A stretch of DNA of 64,000 bases from Paraburkholderia aromaticivorans (GTDB lineage Bacteria; Pseudomonadota; Gammaproteobacteria; Burkholderiales; Burkholderiaceae). The stretch covers positions 992,001-1,056,000 of the forward strand of contig NZ_CP051515.1 in assembly GCF_012689525.1 (NCBI RefSeq), written 5' to 3'. How positions within the stretch are numbered: the stretch's first letter is position 1; the number at the start of each line of letters is the position of its first letter. The translations under genes were made by a program, and so were the position numbers. Of this stretch, positions 43,535 to 51,435 are shown piece after piece. Below the pieces are notes generated by a model that saw nothing but the letters and a program-made list of their open reading frames with translations, had not been told where the DNA came from and did no database searches.

Positions 43535-43945
43535 TCAGGAAACGACGGGTGGACCTCTAGGGCGGCCGGACGGAAAGGCGCCAAGCGGCGTGAAGCGGGT
43601 GGACAGCGTGGGCGGCGCGGTGCCGGCAAGCGCGAGGGCGGCGGGCGGCTCGGCCGCGGCGACCGTCGGCATGGCGACGTGGTGCTGAAGCAGATGGCAG
43701 TAGCCGCACGCGCCAAAAGCGTCGTCATGGCTCAGATTGACCGGCGCCGGGGTGGCTTGGGTCGTCACGCTCGCCGTGCTTACCACGCTGAAATCGCGCG
43801 GCTGCAACGCCGAACAGAGCGCGGCGATGGGCTCGTGCGCGCGGTTCGACATCAACATCTGACTCACGACCGGCGCGAACACGACGAGCCACATGGCGAA
43901 CAGGCCAAGCCATGCGGTCATGTGGTTGCGGGAGCGTGGATTCAT
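43535..43945 (-). CDS. DUF2946-family protein
   Basis: 136 aa. One N-terminal TM or signal segment (MTAWLGLFAMWLVVFAPVVS) and a conserved Cys motif ACGYCHLLQHH with His residues, typical of the DUF2946 family. Members often sit beside TonB receptors and are suspected to bind copper or another metal in the periplasm; the function is unproven. The gene starts the operon DUF2946 - TonB receptor - PepSY, read leftwards. The Ala/Pro-rich C terminus is unremarkable. Confidence 0.82.
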   Translation of the reverse strand: MNPRSRNHMTAWLGLFAMWLVVFAPVVSQMLMSNRAHEPIAALCSALQPRDFSVVSTASVTTQATPAPVNLSHDDAFGACGYCHLLQHHVAMPTVAAAEPPAALALAGTAPPTLSTRFTPLGAFPSGRPRGPPVVS

Positions 43946-44217
43946 GATGTTGGGCGTAAAGACGCGGGCGATTCTAACATTGCCCCGCCGTCTTTTCGCT
44001 CGTAATGCTCGTTACAGTGTGGGATTAGAAGGCCGAAAGCCGCTCATTTCGTCGCGTTACAGGCGCGCCGATTCACGTAAGCTGCGTGGTACATGTTCCG
44101 CTTTCGCGGTCGCACCGAGGCTTTGGCACGCCGGATCCGGCAGCCGAAACGCCGGTCAGGGCGCGGCACATGCGATCGACCCGGCCGGATCATCGGCGAC
44201 TTCCGTTACCACGACTC
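43946..44217. other. Divergent promoter region DUF2946 / TPR protein
   Basis: No gene. The gap contains GTAA (44002-44005), six bases, TTAC (44012-44015), a short inverted repeat that could be an operator for either side. I see no convincing Fur box. Confidence 0.35.
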
Positions 44218-46362
44218 ATGAACCACACGCAGCTCGCATCCTCGATCGACGATATCAACCAGCAGGCCGTCTCGTTGTTCTCGGCCGGACAATTCGCCGA
44301 AGCCTTGTCGATGGTGACGCCGCTTGTCGACGGCGATGCGATACCGGACGACGCCCTCGCCGACGCGTTGAATATCGCCGGGGCCTGTTCGTTCGCCTTG
44401 CAGCGTCCCGCGGATGCGGAGAGCCATTGGCGCCGCTGTCTGCATCTCAAGCCCGGCTATGCCGAGGTGTACGGCAGTCTCGGCATGCTGCTCAAGTCGC
44501 TCGGGCGCCTGTCGGCGGCCAAGGCGATGTACCGGCAACTGGTCGCGCTGCGGCCCGGGCAGGCCGACGCCCGCAATCATCTCGGCGCCGTGCTCTACGG
44601 GCTCGGCTACAAGGAGGAAGCAGAGGCGTCGTACCGCGAGGCGCTGGCGATTCGCCCCGACTACGCCGAAGCCCACTATAACCGCGGCATCGTATTGCAC
44701 GAGCTGCGCCGACTGCAGGAAGCGGAAGCGGCATTCCGCCAGGCGCTGCCGGGATTGCCAGGTCACGCCGAAGCCCATAACAATCTGGGCAACGTGCTGA
44801 TGGAACTCGGCCGTCTCGCCGAAGCGGACGCCGCCTACCGCGAGGCGCTGACTATCCGGCCGCAGTATCCGGAGGCGCTCAATAACCTGGGTGGCGTGCT
44901 GAAGGCCACGTTTCGTCTCGCCGAAGCCGAACTCGCTTTTCGTCTTGCCCTCGCCATTCGTCCGGATTACGCGGAAGCCCTCCTGAATCTCGGCACCGTG
45001 CTCGCCGATCTCGAACGTTTGCCGGAAGCCGAAGCGGCTTATCGCGAAGCCATCGCGCAACGTCCCGATTACGCCGAAGCGCACTACAACCTCGGCGTGG
45101 CGCTGTGCAAACTGGAGCATCTGTTCGAGGCCGAGTCGGCTTACCGGGAAGCGATTCGCCTGCGGCCCGATCTCGTCCATGCGCACAACAACCTGGGGTG
45201 CGTGCTCCGCCGGCTGGATCGTTTGCCGGCGGCGGTCCACGCTTTCGAGCAGGCGCTTAGCGTGTGTCCCGATATGGCGGAGGCGCATTACAACCTCGGC
45301 GCGGCGCGGGCGCAACTCGTGCAACTGCCCGAGGCCGAAAATGCGTATCGACGGGCGCTGGCTTTACGTGCCGATTACGACGATGCGAAATTCGGCCTGG
45401 CCGTGTTGCTGCTCGGCATGGGCCGCTTCGAAGAGGGGTGGCGTCTTTACGAATGCCGCTACGAGCAGCCCGGTTTCGTCCATCACAAGACCACGTCGAT
45501 GCTGGGCTGCCCGCAGTGGCAAGGCGATACGCTCGCCGACAAGTCGCTGCTGGTTTGGCAGGAGGACGGCCTCGGCGACATGATCCAGTTCAGCCGCTAT
45601 TTTGCGTTGCTGAAAGCGCGGGGCGCGTCGCATATCGCCTTCGCGTGCGCACCGTCGCTGCACCGGCTGATGGCTTGCGTCGACGGCGTCGATGCCGTGC
45701 TCGACCACGACACCGCGCGCGCACAAGCGTCCGCTTACGACTGCTGGATGAGCCTGCTGAGCGCGCCGCTGCATCTGCGCACGAGCGTGGACACGATTCC
45801 GCGCGCCGTGCGTCTCGCGGCAGAGCCGGCGCTGGTCGAGCGGTGGCGCCCCATGTTGGACGCGCTGCCTTCCGGCCGCAAGATCGGTCTGGTATGGAGG
45901 GGCAACGCGAACCATCATAACGATGTGAACCGCTCGATACCCTCGCTCGCCATGCTGGCGCCACTCTGGAGCGTGCCCGGCCTGAGCTTCGTGAGCCTGC
46001 AAAAAGGGCGCGGCGAGGACGAGGCGCGCCATCCGCCCGCCGGTCAACCGCTGCTCGATCTCGGCTCGCTCGTGACGGATTTCGCGGACAGCGCGGCGAT
46101 CATCGCGCAACTCGATCTGGTGATTTGTGTGGACACGTCCACCGCGCATCTGGCCGCATCGCTCGGCAAGCCGTGCTGGGTGATGCTGCCTGAAAAAGAT
46201 ATCGACTGGCGCTGGATGCACGATCGCAGCGATTCGCCGTGGTATCCGCACACGCTGCGCCTGTTCCGACGCGCGCCGGGCGAGGATTGGTCGATGCCGG
46301 TCGAGCGGGTGCGTCAGGCGTGCGTCGAACGATTCGGCGCGGCGGCCCGCACGCCTATTTGA
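44218..46362 (+). CDS. TPR protein with glycosyltransferase-like C-terminal domain
   Basis: 714 aa. Residues about 60-400 are about ten tetratricopeptide repeats with the usual 34-residue period (EAHYNLG / EAEAAYREA patterns, e.g. AEAHYNRGIVLHELRRLQEA). Residues about 420-714 resemble the heptosyltransferase/O-GlcNAc-transferase-like fold: WQGDTLADKSLLVWQEDGLGDMIQFSRY, KIGLVWRGNANHHND, and LVICVDTSTAHLAASLGKPCWVMLP, then WRWMHDRSDSPWYPHTLRLFR. Proteins of this pairing glycosylate surface or cell-wall structures, or act like OGT. ATG at 44218 follows a weak ribosome site; a longer frame upstream is a poor N terminus. Stands alone. Confidence 0.87.
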   Translation: MNHTQLASSIDDINQQAVSLFSAGQFAEALSMVTPLVDGDAIPDDALADALNIAGACSFALQRPADAESHWRRCLHLKPGYAEVYGSLGMLLKSLGRLSAAKAMYRQLVALRPGQADARNHLGAVLYGLGYKEEAEASYREALAIRPDYAEAHYNRGIVLHELRRLQEAEAAFRQALPGLPGHAEAHNNLGNVLMELGRLAEADAAYREALTIRPQYPEALNNLGGVLKATFRLAEAELAFRLALAIRPDYAEALLNLGTVLADLERLPEAEAAYREAIAQRPDYAEAHYNLGVALCKLEHLFEAESAYREAIRLRPDLVHAHNNLGCVLRRLDRLPAAVHAFEQALSVCPDMAEAHYNLGAARAQLVQLPEAENAYRRALALRADYDDAKFGLAVLLLGMGRFEEGWRLYECRYEQPGFVHHKTTSMLGCPQWQGDTLADKSLLVWQEDGLGDMIQFSRYFALLKARGASHIAFACAPSLHRLMACVDGVDAVLDHDTARAQASAYDCWMSLLSAPLHLRTSVDTIPRAVRLAAEPALVERWRPMLDALPSGRKIGLVWRGNANHHNDVNRSIPSLAMLAPLWSVPGLSFVSLQKGRGEDEARHPPAGQPLLDLGSLVTDFADSAAIIAQLDLVICVDTSTAHLAASLGKPCWVMLPEKDIDWRWMHDRSDSPWYPHTLRLFRRAPGEDWSMPVERVRQACVERFGAAARTPI

Positions 46363-46458
46363 CCCGCGTGCCGCGCTTGCGGGCCGATTGCGTCGATGTG
46401 TGAAAGCGGTCCTCGATCGTCTCGATCGCCTGGCCGAGAAACTGCAGGAACATGCGGG

Positions 46459-46983
46459 ACGCAGTTCACGGTGGCGAACGTGTATTCGTTGTCGAAGGCG
46501 ACGCAGCTGTATGCTGATGTGCGCGCCGTGTCGGAAAAGGTCGGTGTGGCGTCGGCCGCGAAGATGTGCCGCAGCGTCATGATCAAAGGCATCGAAGCGT
46601 TGACGGTGGAGTGCCTGCGCGCCGCCCGGCACTATGACGCGGAGTCGGTCGTGCTAGCCTCGCTGGCCGAAACGTTCACGAAGATGCGCGCCGACGCCGA
46701 CGTGCCCGGCTATCTGATCAGCCGCGTCGCGGAGCATGGCCGGCGGCGCGCGGCGGAAATGCGCGAAGTCTCGCAGACGTTGGAAGAGGCGGGCATCACG
46801 CCGTTCATGAGCGACGCGTGCGCGCGTCTGCAGGACAACATCGTCGATGCGATGCAGGAAGGCGGGATCGACTACAGCTCGTTAGCCACGCCATTCGACT
46901 GGCGCGCCTCCTTCGACGGACTGCCGGAGTATGCGTTTCTCCAGCCGCACGCGTCTACCGCGACTAATTCGCGGCGATGTTGA
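46459..46983 (+). pseudogene. Truncated DUF1932 dehydrogenase fused to a porin scrap
   Basis: From about 46540 the frame reads VGVASAAKMCRSVMIKGIEA, then ALTVECLRAARHYDAE and EHGRRRAAEMREVSQTLEE. This is the C-terminal DUF1932 domain of 6-phosphogluconate/3-hydroxyisobutyrate dehydrogenase-like enzymes. The Rossmann half is missing. Immediately before it (about 46459-46530) is FTVANVYSLSKATQLYADV, which looks like a porin beta-strand pair, as in the neighbouring porins (QYYSLSKRTGLYALEAYQK). So an illegitimate join seems to have replaced the N-terminal half. No plausible start codon or ribosome site is present. The gene overlaps the end of the convergent LysR gene by 20 bp. Confidence 0.7.
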
Positions 46984-48271
46984 TCGTGCGCGTCACATCG
47001 ACCACCGAAAGGCGAATCGCATCGATCAACGCGCGCGCGGCAGGCGAAGGCGTGCCCGTCGCGCGCACGATCAGGCCGATCTCACGCCGGGTGTTGTGCA
47101 ACTGCACGTCGAGCACCACCAGTTGCCCGGACTGCACCTCGTGATGCAATTGCTGCGCCGATAGCGCGGCCGCCATGTCCGTGCCGAACAGCAGGCCGCG
47201 AATCACCGCGAGGTCCGCGGTTTCGACCGTGGGCATGGGCGGCTTCACTTTCATGCGCTTGAACTGCGCCTCGAATAACGCGCGCGCCGGCGCGTGACTG
47301 CGCGGCACGATCCACTGCGCGTCGCGCAAATCCATGATGGTCAGATTGCGCGCCTGCGCGAGCGGATGATCGCGGCGCACCAGCACCACCATATCTTCCG
47401 ACATCAGGCGCTCGTTCTTCAGGCCGCTGCTAGCGTCGTTGTCGCGCAGCGCGCCGAGAATGAAATCGATGTCGCCGGCACGCAGACCCGCGACGAGCGC
47501 CTCGTAGTGGCTTTCGTCGGTGACGACCCGTACGCCCGGATTCTCCGAGGTCATTCGCGCGATCGCTTTGGGTAGGATCAGCGTGCGGCCGAGCGGCAGC
47601 GCGCCGACCGTCACCGAGCCCTGGATCTTGCCGTGCAATGCGGCGATATCGTCGGGCAGGTGGCGTAGTTCGTTGAGCGCGCGGCGCACGTGCAGCAGAA
47701 AATTTTCGCCTTCGGTGGTGAGCAGAATGCCGCGCGGGCTTCGATGAAACAGACTTAGGCCCGAGCCGCTTTCCAGCACGCGAATCGCGGTGCTCACGGC
47801 GGGCTGGCTGATGCCGAAAGTCTTCGCGGCACTCGGCATGTGCCGGTGCCGCGCCAGCGCCACGAACAGTTGCAGCCGCCGCGTGTTGAGCAGATATGCC
47901 GGCAATGCGCCTTCCGCGGCGGGCCGGCGGCGTGCCTGCCGCGCGCCGCACCAGTGCGCGAGTTCTTCCAGTTCCGCGAAAATCCGTTCGCAGCGCTGCA
48001 GCACGGCGCGGCCCACGGGTGTCGGCAGCATGCCCGACGGGCCGCGGTCGAACAGCGGCTCGCCTAGCGCGGACTCCAGTTCCTGCACGGACCGCGTGAC
48101 CGCCGACTGCGCGCGAAACAGCGCGGCGGCGGCGCGCGTCGCGCTGCCCATGTCGGCGACGAGTCGAAACGCGCGCAATTGCGCGAGGTTGAGCAACTCC
48201 TTGCTGCCCAAGGACGACGACGTCCTGGCCGACGCCGGGCTGCCGACGGAGGACGTAGTGGCGCTCGTCAT
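46964..48271 (-). CDS. LysR-type regulator with two tandem HTH domains
   Basis: 435 aa, about 130 longer than a normal LysR. Two LysR wHTH units are visible: first at about 28-88 (LAQLRAFRLVADMGSATRAA, ALFRAQSAVTRSVQELESALG, then EPLFDRGPSGMLPTPVG), second at about 130-190 (RRLQLFVALARHRHMPSAAK, TFGISQPAVSTAIRVLESG, LFHRSPRGILLTTEG). A normal LysR substrate-binding domain follows (about 210-435). The stop of the upstream GntR gene overlaps the start (ATGA), so they are coupled. Some Burkholderiales regulators have this doubled layout; the targets are unknown. Confidence 0.88.
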   Translation of the reverse strand: MTSATTSSVGSPASARTSSSLGSKELLNLAQLRAFRLVADMGSATRAAAALFRAQSAVTRSVQELESALGEPLFDRGPSGMLPTPVGRAVLQRCERIFAELEELAHWCGARQARRRPAAEGALPAYLLNTRRLQLFVALARHRHMPSAAKTFGISQPAVSTAIRVLESGSGLSLFHRSPRGILLTTEGENFLLHVRRALNELRHLPDDIAALHGKIQGSVTVGALPLGRTLILPKAIARMTSENPGVRVVTDESHYEALVAGLRAGDIDFILGALRDNDASSGLKNERLMSEDMVVLVRRDHPLAQARNLTIMDLRDAQWIVPRSHAPARALFEAQFKRMKVKPPMPTVETADLAVIRGLLFGTDMAAALSAQQLHHEVQSGQLVVLDVQLHNTRREIGLIVRATGTPSPAARALIDAIRLSVVDVTRTINIAAN

Positions 48272-48969
48272 GCCGCGCCCGCGATCAGATGCAGCGTGGG
48301 CAGCGACAGGTTCAGGCTTTCCTTCGAGATGTGCGTGTGTTCCTTCATCAAGGCTTCGACGCGCGCGCCTTCGCCTTTTTTCAGCGCGTCCGCAATCGCG
48401 TGATGCTGGCGATGCGCGTACATGAGCATCATGAACTGACGCTCCCTGGCGGATTCGTCGAAGGCGACCGTGGCGGGCGAGACGAACGGGATCTTGTCGT
48501 TCAGGCTCAAGGCCGCGCTCACGGCCATGTTTTGCGCGGCCTCGATGATGAGCGCATGAAAGCGCCCATTCATGGCGGCGTAGCGCACGTCGTCGCCCTG
48601 GTTCAGATGTCCGTTGCCGAAGATCTCGTCGCCTTCGCGCAGGCACTCGTCGAGCGAGGCAGCCAGCGCCGGACCCACGCCGCTCTCCGCAACTGAACGC
48701 ACGGCCAGTCCTTCGAGTACGCCGCGCACGTCGATGCCGTTCAGCACGTCCTTGACGCTGAAGCGGCGCACGACATAGCCGCGCCCGCCGGAGCGGTCCA
48801 GCAGCCCCTCCGATGACAACACGCTCAGCGCATAGCGCAGCGGCGTGCGCGATACGCCGAGCCATTGCGCGAGCTGCGCTTCGACGTGCCGCTGGCCGGG
48901 CAACAGTTCGCCCGCCAGAATCTTCTCGCGTAAGGTCTGGACAATCGCCTGTTGGGTGGTCTCGTTCAT
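48268..48969 (-). CDS. GntR-family regulator (FCD type)
   Basis: 233 aa. N-terminal wHTH (about 8-70: TLREKILAGELLPGQRHVEA, LAQWLGVSRTPLRYALSVLS, SEGLLDRSGGRGYVVRRFS) and a C-terminal FCD ligand domain (about 80-220: DVLNGIDVRGVLEGLAVRSV, MNGRFHALIIEAA, RQHHAIADALKKGEGARVEA). The FadR/VanR group usually senses organic acids. It is coupled to the tandem-HTH LysR gene; the catabolic genes it once controlled may be the remnants around it. ATG at 48969 gives the standard N terminus. Confidence 0.9.
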   Translation of the reverse strand: MNETTQQAIVQTLREKILAGELLPGQRHVEAQLAQWLGVSRTPLRYALSVLSSEGLLDRSGGRGYVVRRFSVKDVLNGIDVRGVLEGLAVRSVAESGVGPALAASLDECLREGDEIFGNGHLNQGDDVRYAAMNGRFHALIIEAAQNMAVSAALSLNDKIPFVSPATVAFDESARERQFMMLMYAHRQHHAIADALKKGEGARVEALMKEHTHISKESLNLSLPTLHLIAGAA

Positions 48970-49154
48970 TGATATCGACTCGTTGGACGCCGTCAAGTAT
49001 AGCCATGCGAACGATGCTTCACCACGCTTCTCGAGAGGCTTGCGTCTTCGTTTCCGGGCCATCTGTTTTGTTTATTGCGGGTAGCAGAGCGGAAACTTGG
49101 GCTAAGGCCGTCCGCACATACTCGGGATACCGATGAGGCCATGCGCCGTGCGGG

Positions 49155-49649
49155 TTGCAGCGCTGCTTGACGAACGGCTATCAGACCGCGCAGGCACAGC
49201 AGCGTTTTGCGGTGGGCGGCGGCTACACGTTCAATAGCGCGTGGGATGTCACGGCCACGTATTCGAACGTCCAGTACATTCCGGGCACCGGTTCGAAGTT
49301 CCATGACACGGCGATCTTCAACACCGGCGGTGTGGTCCTGCACTGGAAGCCGGCGATTGCGTGGGATTTCGGCGCGGGCTACAGCTACACGCGTGCGACG
49401 CGCGCGAACGGCATCGACGACAACGCGCAATATCACCAGTTCAACCTGTCCCAGTACTACTCGTTGTCCAAGCGCACGGGTCTGTACGCGCTGGAGGCGT
49501 ATCAGAAGGCGAAGGGCAAGACGCTGGGTACCAATGGCGCGGGGCAGATCATCGACGCTACGGCGACGATCGGCGATGGGTACAACTCCACGCCGTCTTC
49601 GTCAGGCATTCAGTTGGCGGTGGGGGCGGGGGTTATTCATCGGTTCTGA
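49155..49649 (+). pseudogene. C-terminal fragment of a general porin
   Basis: The frame reads QTAQAQQRFAVGGGYTFNSA, GSKFHDTAIFNTGGVVLHWK, and GVIHRF at the end, a typical porin C-terminal half (the final Phe is the outer-membrane signature). The signal peptide and first half are gone. The intact porin at 51436 shows what is missing. The fragment begins about 180 bp upstream of its GGC-rich end without a ribosome site, so it is not expressed as a functional gene. A terminator at 49673 still follows it. Confidence 0.75.
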
Positions 49650-49672
49650 TTTGAAGTTTCCGTGGTGACATG

Positions 49673-49707
49673 GGCCGGGTGCGACTGACGCACTCGGCCA
49701 TTTTATT
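49673..49707 (+). terminator. Rho-independent terminator after porin remnant
   Basis: GGCCGGGTGCG (49673-49683), ACTGA loop, CGCACTCGGCC (49689-49699), then ATTTTATT. The stem has a single G-T mismatch. Confidence 0.75.
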
Positions 49708-49724
49708 GGCGCGTGCGCTCTCGC

Positions 49725-49764
49725 GGCTCGCCATTCCTATTACATGCGAGGTAATTGGCGAGCC
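49725..49764. promoter_or_regulatory. Inverted repeat upstream of CMD gene
   Basis: GGCTCGCCA (49725-49733) and TGGCGAGCC (49756-49764), a 9-bp perfect inverted repeat with a 22-bp spacer, about 70 bp upstream of the CMD-family start. Could be an operator or a leader hairpin. Confidence 0.35.
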
Positions 49765-49834
49765 TCACGCTCACGCCTATTCTTCGGTTGTCGCGCGGCT
49801 CACCCCGAACCGCGTTCACTATCGAGGACACATC

Positions 49835-50383
49835 ATGTCGACGTTTCAGGTTCACACCATCGACTCCGCGCCGGAACAATCCAAACCGGTATTGCAGCAA
49901 GTCCAGCAGACTTTCGGCTTCATCCCCAACATCGCGGGGGCCATGGCCGAATCGCCCGTGCTGATCAGTGCGTTCATCAATCTGTTTCAGAAAGTCCACT
50001 CGGGCACGTTCACGGAAGCGCAGATCCAGACGCTGTTGCTGACGAACGCCGTCACCAATGCGTGCACGTGGGCGGTCGCGTTTCACACCGCATTGGCACT
50101 GAACGAGGGACTCACGCCCGCCGATGTAGAAGCGCTTCGTGCAGGCCGCGCGCCTGCGGACCGCAAACATGCCGCGCTTTCCACGTTGACGAAAACCGTG
50201 ATCCAGAAGCGCGGCCATCTCGACGAGCGCGACGTGAGCGCATTTCTCGAAGCCGGTTTCCGTCGCGATCAGGTGCTTGAAGTGCTAGCGGTGGCGGCGG
50301 CCTCGACGATCACGAACTACGTGGGCAGCATCACGCAACCGCCGTTGGAAGCGCAGTTCCAGATCCACGCCTGGACGGCTTAA
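49835..50383 (+). CDS. Carboxymuconolactone decarboxylase-family protein
   Basis: 182 aa, AhpD/CMD-like helical protein. The core reads TFGFIPNIAGAMAESPVLIS, then LLTNAVTNACTWAVAFHTAL where AhpD proteins have a CxxC; here only the first Cys of the pair (Cys of NAC) is followed by TWA instead of a second Cys. The rest (DVEALRAGRAP, VLEVLAVAAASTITNYVGSI) fits the family. The missing second Cys argues against AhpD-type peroxidase activity. Start MSTFQV follows ATCGAGGACACATC. Stands with the XRE gene downstream. Confidence 0.85.
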   Translation: MSTFQVHTIDSAPEQSKPVLQQVQQTFGFIPNIAGAMAESPVLISAFINLFQKVHSGTFTEAQIQTLLLTNAVTNACTWAVAFHTALALNEGLTPADVEALRAGRAPADRKHAALSTLTKTVIQKRGHLDERDVSAFLEAGFRRDQVLEVLAVAAASTITNYVGSITQPPLEAQFQIHAWTA

Positions 50384-50465
50384 GTCTCGTAAGGGAAGGC
50401 GCGGTCAGCGCTAGCGAGTATGCTGACCGACGAGGTTCGGTCGAGCGGCGCTCGCCGAACCCCTT

Positions 50466-50485
50466 ATCTGTATCGATCTGTATCG
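50466..50485 (+). promoter_or_regulatory. Tandem ATCTGTATCG repeat upstream of XRE gene
   Basis: ATCTGTATCG is repeated twice with no gap (50466-50475, 50476-50485), 22 bp before the XRE-regulator ATG. A 10-bp pitch suggests a regulator site, possibly autoregulatory. Confidence 0.4.
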
Positions 50486-50506
50486 TCTTGCGGACAAGAA
50501 CACACG

Positions 50507-51367
50507 ATGAATCCTGCGAATCCAGTCAAAAAAGCGCCACCGAACGATCTCGGCGTGTTGTTGCGTCACTGGCGAGATGTACGCGGAATCAGTCAGCTGG
50601 ACCTGTCATTCAATGCCGGCGTCTCACAGCGTCATATCAGCTTCATTGAAAGCGGACGCAGCGTGCCTAGTCGCCAGATGCTGATGGATATCGCGCAGGC
50701 ACTCGACATCCCGCTGCGCGAACGCAACGCGCTGCTGCTGGCCGCAGGCTATGCGCCGATGTATGCCGACGCCGCGTGGAATGCGCAAGAAATGCAAAGC
50801 GTCACGAACGCGCTCGGACGCATGCTGCGTCAGCATGAGCCGTTTCCGGCGCTGGTCATGGACCGCTACTGGAACGTGCTGATGACCAACGACGCCGCGC
50901 CGCGCTTTTTCAATTGCTTCATCGACATGGCGGCGCGCAAGGGGCCGCGCAACATGCTGCATCTGGTGTTCGATCCTGACGGTATGCGCCCATTCGTCGC
51001 CGACTGGCAAACCGTGGCGGATAGTCTGATTCAGCGGGTCTACCGCGAGTCGGTGGGCCGCGTAATCGACGACCGGACGCGCGAGTTGCTCGATGCGTTG
51101 CGTGCGTATCCGGATGTGCGAACGGGTTTTGAGCCAGAGCACCGCCTGGCTTCGGCTACGTCGGAGGCGGCGGCCATGCCGGTGATCCCGATCGGCTTCG
51201 TCAAGGACGGCCACGTCATGAAGTATTTCTCGATGGTGGCGAGCGTGGGCACGCCGCAAACCATCGCGGCGCAGGAACTGCGCCTCGAATGCATGTTTCC
51301 CGCCGACGACGAAACAGAAGCGCGTCATCTGGAGATGCTCGACGCGGCGCCGCAGCCGCAGCGCTGA
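50507..51367 (+). CDS. XRE-family regulator with MmyB-like ligand domain
   Basis: 286 aa. Cro/C1 HTH at about 13-70 (LLRHWRDVRGISQLDLSFNA, VSQRHISFIESGRSVPSRQM, ALDIPLRERNALLLAAGYAP) followed by the MmyB-like domain (FPALVMDRYWNVLMTNDAAP, TRELLDALRAYPDV). The family is widespread in Actinobacteria and Proteobacteria and often regulates neighbouring oxidoreductases or its own gene. The start MNPANPV was chosen for the normal N terminus before the HTH. Confidence 0.88.
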   Translation: MNPANPVKKAPPNDLGVLLRHWRDVRGISQLDLSFNAGVSQRHISFIESGRSVPSRQMLMDIAQALDIPLRERNALLLAAGYAPMYADAAWNAQEMQSVTNALGRMLRQHEPFPALVMDRYWNVLMTNDAAPRFFNCFIDMAARKGPRNMLHLVFDPDGMRPFVADWQTVADSLIQRVYRESVGRVIDDRTRELLDALRAYPDVRTGFEPEHRLASATSEAAAMPVIPIGFVKDGHVMKYFSMVASVGTPQTIAAQELRLECMFPADDETEARHLEMLDAAPQPQR

Positions 51368-51382
51368 ATCAACCGACGGCTG

Positions 51383-51405
51383 GCGCAGTCGCTCCAAAAC
51401 TGCGC
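51383..51405. terminator. Hairpin between convergent XRE and porin genes
   Basis: GCGCAGT (51383-51389) and ACTGCGC (51399-51405), a 7-bp perfect stem in the 68-bp convergent gap; no T-run on either side, so function is uncertain. Confidence 0.4.
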
Positions 51406-51435
51406 GGCGACGCATTCCAGCACCGCGCTGAAGCA

